From: an uncultured Collinsella sp.
Lineage (GTDB): Bacteria; Actinomycetota; Coriobacteriia; Coriobacteriales; Coriobacteriaceae
Direction of reading: 5' to 3'
Length of the DNA stretch: 8,221 nt
NCBI GenBank assembly: GCA_902491345.1
Contig: CABUHI010000043.1
Coordinates: 1-8,221 of the forward strand
In this document: one piece after another, positions 1 through 5,444 of the stretch
Layout: the number at the start of each line of letters is the position of its first letter
Numbering within the stretch: the stretch's first letter is position 1
Translations under genes and position numbers: made by a program
Notes under the pieces: model-generated
Told to the model about the DNA's origin: nothing
The model's input: the letters and a program-made list of their open reading frames with translations, nothing else
The model's database searches: none

Positions 1-54
1 GGCCGCGGCGGCCCGCGCTGCATGAGCATGCCCTTCTGGCGCGAGGACCTCTAA
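1..54 (+). CDS. arcA: Arginine deiminase, C-terminal end (partial, 5' cut by window)
   Basis: Only the last 17 codons are present, in frame from base 1 to a TAA at 52-54, giving GRGGPRCMSMPFWREDL. The glycine-rich run followed by a Cys and SMP is the conserved end of arginine deiminase, and this Cys is the nucleophile that attacks the guanidinium carbon. The enzyme hydrolyses L-arginine to L-citrulline and ammonia in the cytoplasm, the first step of the arginine deiminase pathway. The identification rests on a short motif, but it is strongly supported by ornithine carbamoyltransferase and an arginine/ornithine-type transporter following on the same strand. Nothing can be said about the rest of the protein. 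Confidence 0.88.
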   Translation, partial: GRGGPRCMSMPFWREDL

Positions 55-66
55 GTCTTTCCGTTT

Positions 67-95
67 CCGGTGCGGTCCCCCTACAACCGCACCGG
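67..95 (+). terminator. Intercistronic stem-loop after arcA
   Basis: Bases 67-76 (CCGGTGCGGT) and 86-95 (ACCGCACCGG) form a perfect 10-bp stem around a 9-base loop, 12 bases after the arcA stop. Only TTT follows before GC-rich sequence, so as an intrinsic terminator it is weak. A second short hairpin, GCCCGT-CAA-ACGGGC at 100-114, follows at once. In an arcA-arcB operon such stems may cause partial termination, or act as mRNA processing or 3'-end protection sites. That role is inferred. Confidence 0.5.
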
Positions 96-141
96 TTTCG
101 CCCGTCAAACGGGCAACACTATTACTTACGTAATTCATTTC

Positions 142-157
142 TTCGAAAGGATTCGAA
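142..157 (+). promoter_or_regulatory. arcB ribosome binding site in a small hairpin loop
   Basis: The sequence TTCGAA-AGGA-TTCGAA can fold into a 6-bp stem (142-147 with 152-157). Its 4-base loop, 148-151, is the core of the Shine-Dalgarno sequence AAAGGA at 146-151. The hairpin ends two bases before the ATG at 160. This Shine-Dalgarno match, 8 bases from the ATG, is what decides the arcB start. Presentation of the site in a loop could tune translation; that effect is inferred. Confidence 0.5.
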
Positions 158-159
158 CC

Positions 160-1155
160 ATGGGTGTTAACCTCTCCGGCCGTAGCTTCCTCAAGCTCCT
201 CGACCTCACCACCGAGGAGATCGAGTACCTGCTCAAGCTCTCCAAGAACTTCAAGGACATGAAGCGCGCTGGCGTTCCGCACCGCTATCTCGAGGGCAAG
301 AACATCGTTCTGCTCTTCCAGAAGACCTCCACTCGTACCCGCTGCGCCTTCGAGGTCGGCGGCATGGATCTGGGCATGGGCGTCACCTACCTCGATCCGG
401 GTTCGTCGCAGATGGGCAAGAAGGAGTCCATCGAGGATACCGCCCGCGTTCTCGGCCGCATGTATGACGGCATCGAGTTCCGTGGCTTTGCCCAAGACGA
501 CGTCGAGGAGCTCGCTGCTAAGTCCGGCGTGCCCGTGTGGAACGGCCTGACCACTGAGTGGCATCCCACCCAGATGCTCGCCGACATCCTGACCGTCCAG
601 GAGAACTTCAACTACGACATCAAGGGCAAGACCCTCGTCTTCATGGGCGACTGCAAGAACAACGTCGCTCGCTCCCTCATGGTCGTCTGCTCCAAGCTCG
701 GCATGAACTTCGTGGCCTGCGGCCCCGAGGAGTGCATGCCCGCTGACGACGTCATCGAGGCCTGCAAGCCCATCGCCGAGGCCAACGGCTGCACCATCAA
801 GCTGACCACCGACGTCAAGGACGGCGTCACCGGTGCCGACGTTATCTACACCGACGTGTGGGTCTCCATGGGCGAGCCCGACGAGGTCTGGGCCGAGCGC
901 ATCGCCCAGCTTACCCCGTATCGTGTTACTTCCGAGGTCATGGCTATGGCCAACCCGGGTGCCATCTTCCTGCACTGCCTGCCCAGCTTCCACGACACCA
1001 ACACCACCATTGGCGCCGAGAAGTGCGAGCAGTTCGGCATCACCGAGCAGGAGGTCACCGACGAGGTCTTCGAGAGCCCCGCTTCCAAGGTCTTCGACGA
1101 GGCCGAGAACCGCATGCACACCATTAAGGCTGTCATGTACGCCACGCTCAAGTAA
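160..1155 (+). CDS. arcB: Ornithine carbamoyltransferase, catabolic
   Basis: In the arginine deiminase pathway this cytoplasmic enzyme phosphorolyses citrulline to ornithine and carbamoyl phosphate. The chemistry is also that of anabolic ArgF, and the catabolic role is inferred from the preceding arcA and following arcD-like gene. The product is 331 residues, normal for the family. The carbamoyl-phosphate motif STRTR is at residues 57-61, HPTQ at 135-138, the ornithine-side motif DVWVSMG at 232-238, HCLP at 272-275, and the closing ENRMHTIKAVM block near 316-326. An in-frame ATG-independent extension reaches back to base 70, but it runs through the intergenic hairpins and lacks family similarity. 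The ATG at 160 has AAAGGA 8 bases upstream and begins MGVNLSGRSFLKLLD as family members do. Codon use is strongly biased, which suggests high expression. Confidence 0.97.
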   Translation: MGVNLSGRSFLKLLDLTTEEIEYLLKLSKNFKDMKRAGVPHRYLEGKNIVLLFQKTSTRTRCAFEVGGMDLGMGVTYLDPGSSQMGKKESIEDTARVLGRMYDGIEFRGFAQDDVEELAAKSGVPVWNGLTTEWHPTQMLADILTVQENFNYDIKGKTLVFMGDCKNNVARSLMVVCSKLGMNFVACGPEECMPADDVIEACKPIAEANGCTIKLTTDVKDGVTGADVIYTDVWVSMGEPDEVWAERIAQLTPYRVTSEVMAMANPGAIFLHCLPSFHDTNTTIGAEKCEQFGITEQEVTDEVFESPASKVFDEAENRMHTIKAVMYATLK

Positions 1156-1170
1156 GAGCATCTAGCATCT

Positions 1171-1202
1171 CGCTCGGGGTGTATTGCTGCACACCCCGAG
1201 CG
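1171..1202 (+). terminator. Intercistronic stem-loop after arcB
   Basis: A perfect 12-bp stem, CGCTCGGGGTGT (1171-1182) with ACACCCCGAGCG (1191-1202), encloses an 8-base loop and starts 15 bases after the arcB stop. What follows is GTTATGTCTGG, not a T-run, so full termination is doubtful. The hairpin may act as a partial terminator or a stability element that sets arcB levels above those of the transporter gene downstream. Structure is seen; role is inferred. Confidence 0.55.
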
Positions 1203-1220
1203 GTTATGTCTGGTAAATAT

Positions 1221-1267
1221 CTCGCGTCGGGCGGTGGGCACGGCACGGAAGATCCGCTTCGCGCGAG
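1221..1267 (+). promoter_or_regulatory. Imperfect stem-loop just upstream of the arcD-like gene
   Basis: CTCGCGT (1221-1227) pairs with GCGCGAG (1261-1267). After one C/C mismatch, GGGCGG (1229-1234) pairs with CCGCTT (1254-1259) using two G-T wobbles. The stem ends about 20 bases before the Shine-Dalgarno run at 1285-1293. It could influence translation or termination, but there is no direct evidence of function. Confidence 0.3.
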
Positions 1268-1302
1268 AAAGTTAAATGATTTATGAAGGGGGGATGAGAA
1301 CC

Positions 1303-2781
1303 ATGAGTGAGACCGCTAAGAAAAAGCGCGGTATGCCTTCATCGTTCACCATTCTTCTAGCTCTGCTGGCAATTGTCGCAGTGATTACCGTTATCGTCTC
1401 CGGCGCGTCCGGCGGCGAGGTTACTGCAGCCCGCCTGAGCGATTTCTGCACTGCCCCGATTCTGGGCTTCGCTGACGCTCTGCCCGTCTGCCTCTTCGTT
1501 ATGATCCTGGGCGGCTTCCTCGGTATGATGACCGAGACCGGCGCTCTGGACAACGGCATCGCCGTTCTGGTGCAGAAGCTTAAGGGCAACGAGATCATGC
1601 TCGTTCCTGTCCTTATGCTCATCTTCTCCCTCGGTGGTACCACCTATGGTATGTGCGAGGAGACCGTTCCCTTCTACGCCCTGCTCGCCGCTACCATGAT
1701 GGCCGCTGGCTTCGACCCCATGGTCGGCGCCGCTACCGTCCTGCTCGGCGCTGGCTGCGGCTGCCTGGGCTCCACGGTTAACCCGTTCGCCGTCGGCGCT
1801 GCCGTCGACGCTCTGACCGGCGTTGGCATTGAGGTCAACCAGTCCATCATCATCGGCCTCGGTGCCGTCCTGTGGATTGTCACTACCTGTATGTCCATCT
1901 TCTTCGTGATGAACTACGCCAAGAAGGTCAAGGCTGACAAGGGATCCACCATCCTGTCGATGCAGGAGCTCAAGGACGCCGAAGAGGCTCACGGCAAGGC
2001 TGCTTCCGAGGTTCACAAGGAGGTCAAGCTCACTGGTCGTCAGAAGGGTGTTCTGATCGCCTTTGCCTTCACCTTCGTCGTCATGATCGTCGGCTTTATT
2101 CCGCTGGCCGACCTCAACGAGGGCGTCGCCAACTTCTTTGACGCTGGCGCTGTCTACGATGCCGACGGTAACACCGTCGTCCAGGGCTGGTCTGCCCTGA
2201 TCACCGGCCTGCCCATTGGCCAGTGGTACTTCGACGAGGCTTCCACCTGGTTCTTCCTCATGGCCGTCCTGATCGGTATCATCGGTGGCCTGTCTGAGAA
2301 GCAGATCGTCAACACCTTCATCACCGGCGCTGCCGACATGATGTCCGTTGTTCTCGTCATCGCCCTCGCTCGTGGTATCTCCGTTCTCATGGCTAACACC
2401 GGCCTCGACGTCTACGTCCTCGACGCTGCTGCTAATGCTCTGGCTGGCCTGTCCGGCGTGATCTTCGCTCCCATGAGCTTCCTGGTCTACTTCGGCCTGT
2501 CCTTCCTGATCCCCTCGACCTCTGGTATGGCTACCGTCTCCATGCCCATCATGGGACCGCTGGCTGTTAAGCTCGGCTTCTCTCCCGAGGTCATGGTCAT
2601 GATCTTCTCCGCCGCTATCGGTGTCGTGAACTTGTTCACCCCGACCTCCGGCGCCATCATGGGCGGTCTCGCCCTGGCCAAGATCGAGTGGACGACCTGG
2701 CTCAAGTTCGCTCTTAAGCTCATCGTCGCGCTCTCCGTCGTCTGCGCCATCATCCTGACTGTCGCCTGCGTGTTGATCTAA
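1303..2781 (+). CDS. arcD: YfcC-family transporter, probable arginine/ornithine antiporter
   Basis: This is an integral membrane carrier of the YfcC (COG1288) group, related to C4-dicarboxylate carriers. Members linked to arcA/arcB exchange external arginine for internal ornithine, so that substrate is inferred from position and not read from residues. The 492-residue product opens with a basic cytoplasmic tail (MSETAKKKRG) and a first membrane span at about 15-34. Hydrophobic spans follow across 60-210, including the family block GGTTYGMCEETVPFY (111-125) and SLGG-type turns. A charged loop lies at 205-248, and a second hydrophobic half covers 250-492 with FLIPSTSGMATVSMPIMGPL (401-420) and NLFTPTSGAIMGG (443-455). 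An upstream in-frame ATG at 1276 has no good ribosome site. The ATG at 1303 follows GAAGGGGGG with 9-base spacing and is preferred. The gap after arcB is 147 bases with two hairpins. Confidence 0.85.
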   Translation: MSETAKKKRGMPSSFTILLALLAIVAVITVIVSGASGGEVTAARLSDFCTAPILGFADALPVCLFVMILGGFLGMMTETGALDNGIAVLVQKLKGNEIMLVPVLMLIFSLGGTTYGMCEETVPFYALLAATMMAAGFDPMVGAATVLLGAGCGCLGSTVNPFAVGAAVDALTGVGIEVNQSIIIGLGAVLWIVTTCMSIFFVMNYAKKVKADKGSTILSMQELKDAEEAHGKAASEVHKEVKLTGRQKGVLIAFAFTFVVMIVGFIPLADLNEGVANFFDAGAVYDADGNTVVQGWSALITGLPIGQWYFDEASTWFFLMAVLIGIIGGLSEKQIVNTFITGAADMMSVVLVIALARGISVLMANTGLDVYVLDAAANALAGLSGVIFAPMSFLVYFGLSFLIPSTSGMATVSMPIMGPLAVKLGFSPEVMVMIFSAAIGVVNLFTPTSGAIMGGLALAKIEWTTWLKFALKLIVALSVVCAIILTVACVLI

Positions 2782-2880
2782 GTACCCAACGGGTACCCCA
2801 CGGAAACCTTGACGATCCTGTAAAGGATCACCTGGTCATCGTCTGTCCGGTGGGGTCAACCCACCGGTAGACTCCTACCT
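2782..2880 (+). other. Structured 3' region with competing hairpins
   Basis: Directly after the transporter stop lie several inverted repeats that cannot all form together. GTACCC-AAC-GGGTAC covers 2782-2796. A 9-bp stem with one bulged G pairs 2795-2803 with 2847-2856, enclosing GACGAT (2811-2816)/ATCGTC (2838-2843) and the alternative GATCC (2814-2818)/GGATC (2825-2829). Competing with these are CCGGTGGG-GTCAA-CCCACCGG (2847-2867) and GGTAG-ACTC-CTACC (2866-2879). The transcription terminator follows at 2884. The arrangement resembles a switchable RNA or a 3'-derived small RNA, but I do not recognise a known family. Confidence 0.4.
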
Positions 2881-2883
2881 TTA

Positions 2884-2920
2884 GCCCCCTCCCGTTCCGT
2901 GCGCGGGAGGGGGCGCTCTT
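2884..2920 (+). terminator. Intrinsic terminator of the arc operon
   Basis: GCCCCCTCCCG (2884-2894) and CGGGAGGGGGC (2904-2914) form a perfect 11-bp GC-rich stem with a 9-base loop. It is followed by GCTCTT, a short imperfect T-run. It is the last strong stem-loop before a gene-free stretch, so it is the likely end of the arc transcript. Confidence 0.75.
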
Positions 2921-2922
2921 AT

Positions 2923-2949
2923 GTTGCGCGGTTCTACGAACCGCGCAAC
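2923..2949 (+). repeat. Perfect 12-bp hairpin with a 3-base loop
   Basis: GTTGCGCGGTTC (2923-2934) and GAACCGCGCAAC (2938-2949) are exact reverse complements around TAC. It begins 9 bases after the terminator stem and has no T-run on either side. It may be part of a dispersed intergenic repeat, or a secondary terminator or stability element. Copy number cannot be judged from one window. Confidence 0.5.
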
Positions 2950-3187
2950 CAGTCGACGCTGCGCGCCGTCCTCTGCCTGCGACGTTCCTCTTGTTGGTGC
3001 AGGGGGTAGCTTGCTCGCTCTGGTGCCCGTTCGCTGGCTTTGGCTCTGCCTGTGGCGCTTTTCATTGTTGGTGCTGAGTGCCTTGTTTCCCGTCCCAAAT
3101 TAGCTATCCCGGATCCCCGGTGGTTGCGGTGGGCGTGTTTGGTTGGTGCCTGTTGATGGCCTGGGCATCGGGGAGGGTCTGCTCCGT
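2950..3187. other. Gene-free stretch, no supported feature
   Basis: These roughly 240 bases separate the arc operon from the next unit. The reading frames here (a 60-codon frame on + and a 98-codon frame on -) are rich in Arg, Ser and Pro or Leu, lack ribosome binding sites, and look like no protein family. The + strand is rich in G and T with repeated TTGG/GGTG words. I see no RNA gene or mobile element in it. Confidence 0.5.
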
Positions 3188-3193
3188 TATAAT
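3188..3193 (+). promoter_or_regulatory. Consensus -10 box for the UPF0371 gene
   Basis: TATAAT matches the housekeeping sigma -10 consensus exactly and stands out in GC-rich surroundings. The -35 position 17 bases upstream (GCATCG, 3165-3170) is a poor match, and there is no TG extension. The start of transcription would fall near 3200, leaving a leader of about 33 bases before the ATG at 3233. Confidence 0.65.
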
Positions 3194-3232
3194 CGCCTAG
3201 AACATTAAATGGAAACGGGACGGGAGCCATAC

Positions 3233-4714
3233 ATGCGCCAGGGTTTCGACAACGCGAAATATATCGAGCTGCAGGCCGCTCATATTAAGGAGCGCATCTC
3301 GCAGTTTGGCGGCAAGCTGTATTTGGAGTTTGGCGGCAAGCTGTTCGATGATTATCATGCCAGCCGCGTGCTACCGGGCTTTGAGCCGGACAGCAAGTTC
3401 CGCATGCTCAAGAGCATTGCCGATGACGTCGAGGTCATCATCGCGATCAACGCGAACCACATCGAGAAAAACAAGGCTCGTGGTGACCTTGGCATTACCT
3501 ATGACGAGGATGTGCTGCGCCTGGTTGACCTGTTCCGCGGCAACGGCTTTGCCGTCGCGGCCGTGGTCATCACCCAGTACGCCGGCCAGCCCGCTGCCGA
3601 TGTGTTCCGCAACCGCCTGAACGCGCTCGGTATTCCCGCCAAGCTGCACTATCCCATCGAGGGGTATCCGCACGATGTCGATCTGATCGTGTCCGACGAT
3701 GGCTATGGCAAGAACGAGTTTGTCGAGACCACCCGACCGCTCGTCGTGGTCACTGCCCCCGGTCCTGGCTCGGGCAAGCTTGCCACCTGCCTCTCGCAGC
3801 TCTATCACGAGCACAAGCATGGCACGGCCGCCGGCTATGCCAAATTCGAGACTTTCCCGGTTTGGAATCTGCCCCTTACGCATCCGGTCAACATTGCCTA
3901 CGAGGCCGCCACGGCAGACCTCGATGACGCCAACATCATCGACTCCTTCCACCTGGAGGCCTACAACAAGACTACGGTCAACTACAACCGCGACGTCGAG
4001 GCCTTCCCGGTAGTCCGTGCCCTCATGGAGAAGATCTTGGGCGAGAGCCCCTATCAGAGCCCCACGGACATGGGTGTCAATATGGTCGGCTTTGCCATCA
4101 CCGATGACGATGCCTGCCGCGATGCCTCCAAGATGGAGATCGTCCGCCGCTACTTTGCCGCGGTCGAGGCCGTGCGCCGTACTGGTGTGGGAGACGAGCA
4201 GGTCGACCGTCTCAAGCTCATCATGAAGAAGGCGGGCATCGACAAAAACTACTCGCCGGCACGCTCGGCCGCTCTCACCAGGGAGCAGCTCACGGGCGGT
4301 CCCGTGGGTGCCATGGTCATGCCGGACGATTCTGTTGTGACCGGTAAGACCTCAACGCGCCTGGGCGCCGCGAGCTCGCTTATCATGAACGCCCTCAAGC
4401 ACGTCTCGGGTGTCGACCTCGAGCTCGAGGTTATCAGCGATGAGGCGATCGAGCCCATCAGCAAGCTCAAGACGCATTTCCTTGGTAGCAAGAATCCGCG
4501 CCTCCACACCGATGAGACGCTCATGGCACTTTCGATCACCTCGGCCACGAGCGAGACGGCCGCCCGCGTCCTTTCGGGCCTGGAGCAGCTGCGCGGCTGT
4601 GATGCCTTCTTTAGCGTGATCATCTCTCCGACGGATGAGACGGTGCTGCGCAAGTTGGGCATCAACGTGTGCTGCGAGCCCAAATTCGAGCGTCGTGGAT
4701 TCTTTCACCGCTAA
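3233..4714 (+). CDS. UPF0371/DUF1846 family protein
   Basis: The 493-residue product matches the full length and sequence of the UPF0371 (DUF1846) family, a widespread cytoplasmic family whose biochemical role I do not know. Recognisable blocks are the start GFDNAKYIELQAAHIKERIS (4-23), then KLYLEFGGKLFDDYHASRVL (28-47), INANHIEKNKARGDLGITYD (72-91), APGPGSGKLATCLSQLYHE (175-193), VVTGKTSTRLGAASSLIMNA (368-387) and FLGSKNPRLHTDETL (416-430). The GPGSGK segment is P-loop-like but does not fit the full Walker A pattern: a Pro holds the first Gly position and Leu follows the Lys. An in-frame ATG at 3209 lacks a ribosome site. The ATG at 3233 has GGGAG at 3222-3226 and gives the family N-terminus. 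The gene has its own -10 box and terminator, so it is probably transcribed alone. Confidence 0.95.
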   Translation: MRQGFDNAKYIELQAAHIKERISQFGGKLYLEFGGKLFDDYHASRVLPGFEPDSKFRMLKSIADDVEVIIAINANHIEKNKARGDLGITYDEDVLRLVDLFRGNGFAVAAVVITQYAGQPAADVFRNRLNALGIPAKLHYPIEGYPHDVDLIVSDDGYGKNEFVETTRPLVVVTAPGPGSGKLATCLSQLYHEHKHGTAAGYAKFETFPVWNLPLTHPVNIAYEAATADLDDANIIDSFHLEAYNKTTVNYNRDVEAFPVVRALMEKILGESPYQSPTDMGVNMVGFAITDDDACRDASKMEIVRRYFAAVEAVRRTGVGDEQVDRLKLIMKKAGIDKNYSPARSAALTREQLTGGPVGAMVMPDDSVVTGKTSTRLGAASSLIMNALKHVSGVDLELEVISDEAIEPISKLKTHFLGSKNPRLHTDETLMALSITSATSETAARVLSGLEQLRGCDAFFSVIISPTDETVLRKLGINVCCEPKFERRGFFHR

Positions 4715-4732
4715 AACGAGGCGATTGGTCTG

Positions 4733-4770
4733 ATTAGGCCGCGTAGGGTATATGCCCTATGCGGCTTAAT
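4733..4770 (+). terminator. Intrinsic terminator after the UPF0371 gene
   Basis: A 16-bp stem pairs 4733-4748 with 4755-4770 around the loop TATATG. It has two G-T wobbles and a GC-rich core (GCCGCGTAGGG with CCCTATGCGGC). The outer AT pairs (ATTA/TAAT) supply a T-containing tail in either direction, so it could terminate transcription from both sides. Confidence 0.8.
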
Positions 4771-4839
4771 TTATCAACATTGCCTTTGTTTGGGTTAAAA
4801 AATAGCCCGTTTACCTGCCTATAAGCGATTTAGGCGGTA

Positions 4840-4845
4840 TACAAT
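4840..4845 (+). promoter_or_regulatory. Putative -10 box for the winged-helix gene
   Basis: TACAAT differs from the consensus at one base and lies 83 bases before the ATG at 4928. No good -35 is seen at standard spacing; TTTACC (4810-4815) is too distant. An interrupted palindrome, CTGCCTA (4815-4821) with TAGGCGG (4831-4837), sits directly upstream and touches the -10. It could be an operator, possibly for the gene's own product; that is inference. Confidence 0.4.
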
Positions 4846-4927
4846 AACGCTGATGTAACATCCTTTGCGGGATACGCCGGTCGCGCACGGCGCGTTAGAT
4901 GCTCGTGCCCGGTTTGAGGAGGCTGCT

Positions 4928-5266
4928 ATGGCGGGCAAGGGTCGTGCGAGTGTCAACGATATGAAGCGTGTCGAGGTACTGGTGTTGATGGAGATCGACC
5001 AGCAAACCGAAGACAATGGCGGGCCGTATGGTTTCTCGCGCAAAACGCTTGCCGAGCGCGTGGGGGTTTCGCCGTATCGTGCCCGCGCCGCAATCGATCG
5101 CTTGGATTCCGAAGGCATGATTGATGTCGTCTCGCGTTATAGCGACGACGGCGGTCAGCTTGCAAATGGCATTTGCCTCACCGAACGTGGCGAGTGGTAT
5201 CTTGAGGGCGTCCGTACCGGCATGCTCGTTCAAGAAATGCTTGAGGACGAGGTTGCTGATCGATAG
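4928..5266 (+). CDS. Small winged-helix DNA-binding protein (MarR/PadR-like)
   Basis: The 112-residue product is best read as a single-domain transcriptional regulator. The recognition region is SRKTLAERVGVSPYRARAAI (37-56), a helix-turn-helix with the typical AERVGVS turn, continued by DRLDSEGMIDVVSRYSDD (58-74). A probable wing follows at 72-90, with the LTERGEWYLEG ending (84-94) common in MarR- and PadR-type proteins. The acidic C-terminus (MLEDEVADR) may form a short helix for dimer contacts. No ligand-binding domain or metal-site Cys cluster is present. The frame is open upstream to a TTG near 4865, but the ATG at 4928 has GAGGAGG at 4916-4922 with 5-base spacing, which fixes the start. 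It is flanked by terminators and so is likely a one-gene unit. Target genes are unknown. The family subtype is uncertain. Confidence 0.8.
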   Translation: MAGKGRASVNDMKRVEVLVLMEIDQQTEDNGGPYGFSRKTLAERVGVSPYRARAAIDRLDSEGMIDVVSRYSDDGGQLANGICLTERGEWYLEGVRTGMLVQEMLEDEVADR

Positions 5267-5290
5267 CAGCATGTAACCCTTGCCATAGCG

Positions 5291-5323
5291 ACGCCGCCTG
5301 GGAAACCGGGCGGCGTTTTGTTT
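5291..5323 (+). terminator. Intrinsic terminator after the winged-helix gene
   Basis: ACGCCGCCTGG (5291-5301) pairs with CCGGGCGGCGT (5306-5316) to give an 11-bp stem with one T-G wobble. It is closed by a GAAA tetraloop (5302-5305) and followed by TTTTGTTT. This is the clearest intrinsic terminator in the window and separates the regulator from pyrG. Confidence 0.92.
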
Positions 5324-5357
5324 CAAGATTGAGAAATGCAATCGCACACGAGAAAAT

Positions 5358-5389
5358 TTGCGAACGGTCCGCGGCGCGAGTATTACAAT
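5358..5389 (+). promoter_or_regulatory. Putative pyrG promoter
   Basis: TACAAT at 5384-5389 is a one-mismatch -10 box. TTGCGA at 5358-5363 is the best -35 candidate, 20 bases upstream, which is long. If TATTAC (5381-5386) is used as the -10 instead, the spacing is 17. With the first choice the start of transcription falls at 5395-5398 (CCCG). A promoter is expected here because a strong terminator ends just upstream. Confidence 0.6.
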
Positions 5390-5394
5390 GAAGA

Positions 5395-5426
5395 CCCGTA
5401 AGATGTGGATAAACAACTTCTACGGG
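5395..5426 (+). promoter_or_regulatory. pyrG leader hairpin beginning at the predicted start of transcription
   Basis: CCCGTA (5395-5400) pairs with TACGGG (5421-5426). The stem continues after a 2-base bulge with AG (5401-5402)/CT (5417-5418) and, past an A/A mismatch, TGT (5404-5406)/ACA (5413-5415), around the loop GGATAA. The 5' arm starts at the first transcribed bases predicted from the -10 box. The hairpin ends 6 bases before the ribosome site AGGT (5433-5436). A nucleotide-sensitive translational control is possible; see findings. Confidence 0.45.
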
Positions 5427-5444
5427 AAGCGCAGGTAACTCAAT

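Noticed and set aside
126..139. Possible ArgR operator (TTACGTAATTCATT) before arcB
   Set aside because: Only one half resembles an ARG box half-site (TAATTCAT). The matching opposite half is absent, so it falls short of a supported operator.
1357..2016. A 219-codon open frame on the minus strand opposite the transporter
   Set aside because: Composition is low complexity (rich in Gly, Glu, Asp, His, Gln), a shadow of the hydrophobic transporter codons, with no ribosome site.
2921..3103. A 60-codon + strand frame starting right after the terminator
   Set aside because: It begins inside the 2923-2949 hairpin region, has no ribosome site and an improbable Arg/Ser/Leu-rich composition.
2934..3230. 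A 98-codon minus strand frame across the gap before the UPF0371 gene
   Set aside because: It overlaps the TATAAT promoter and the UPF0371 ribosome site, has no start signal of its own, and is rich in Arg, Pro and Ser without family similarity.
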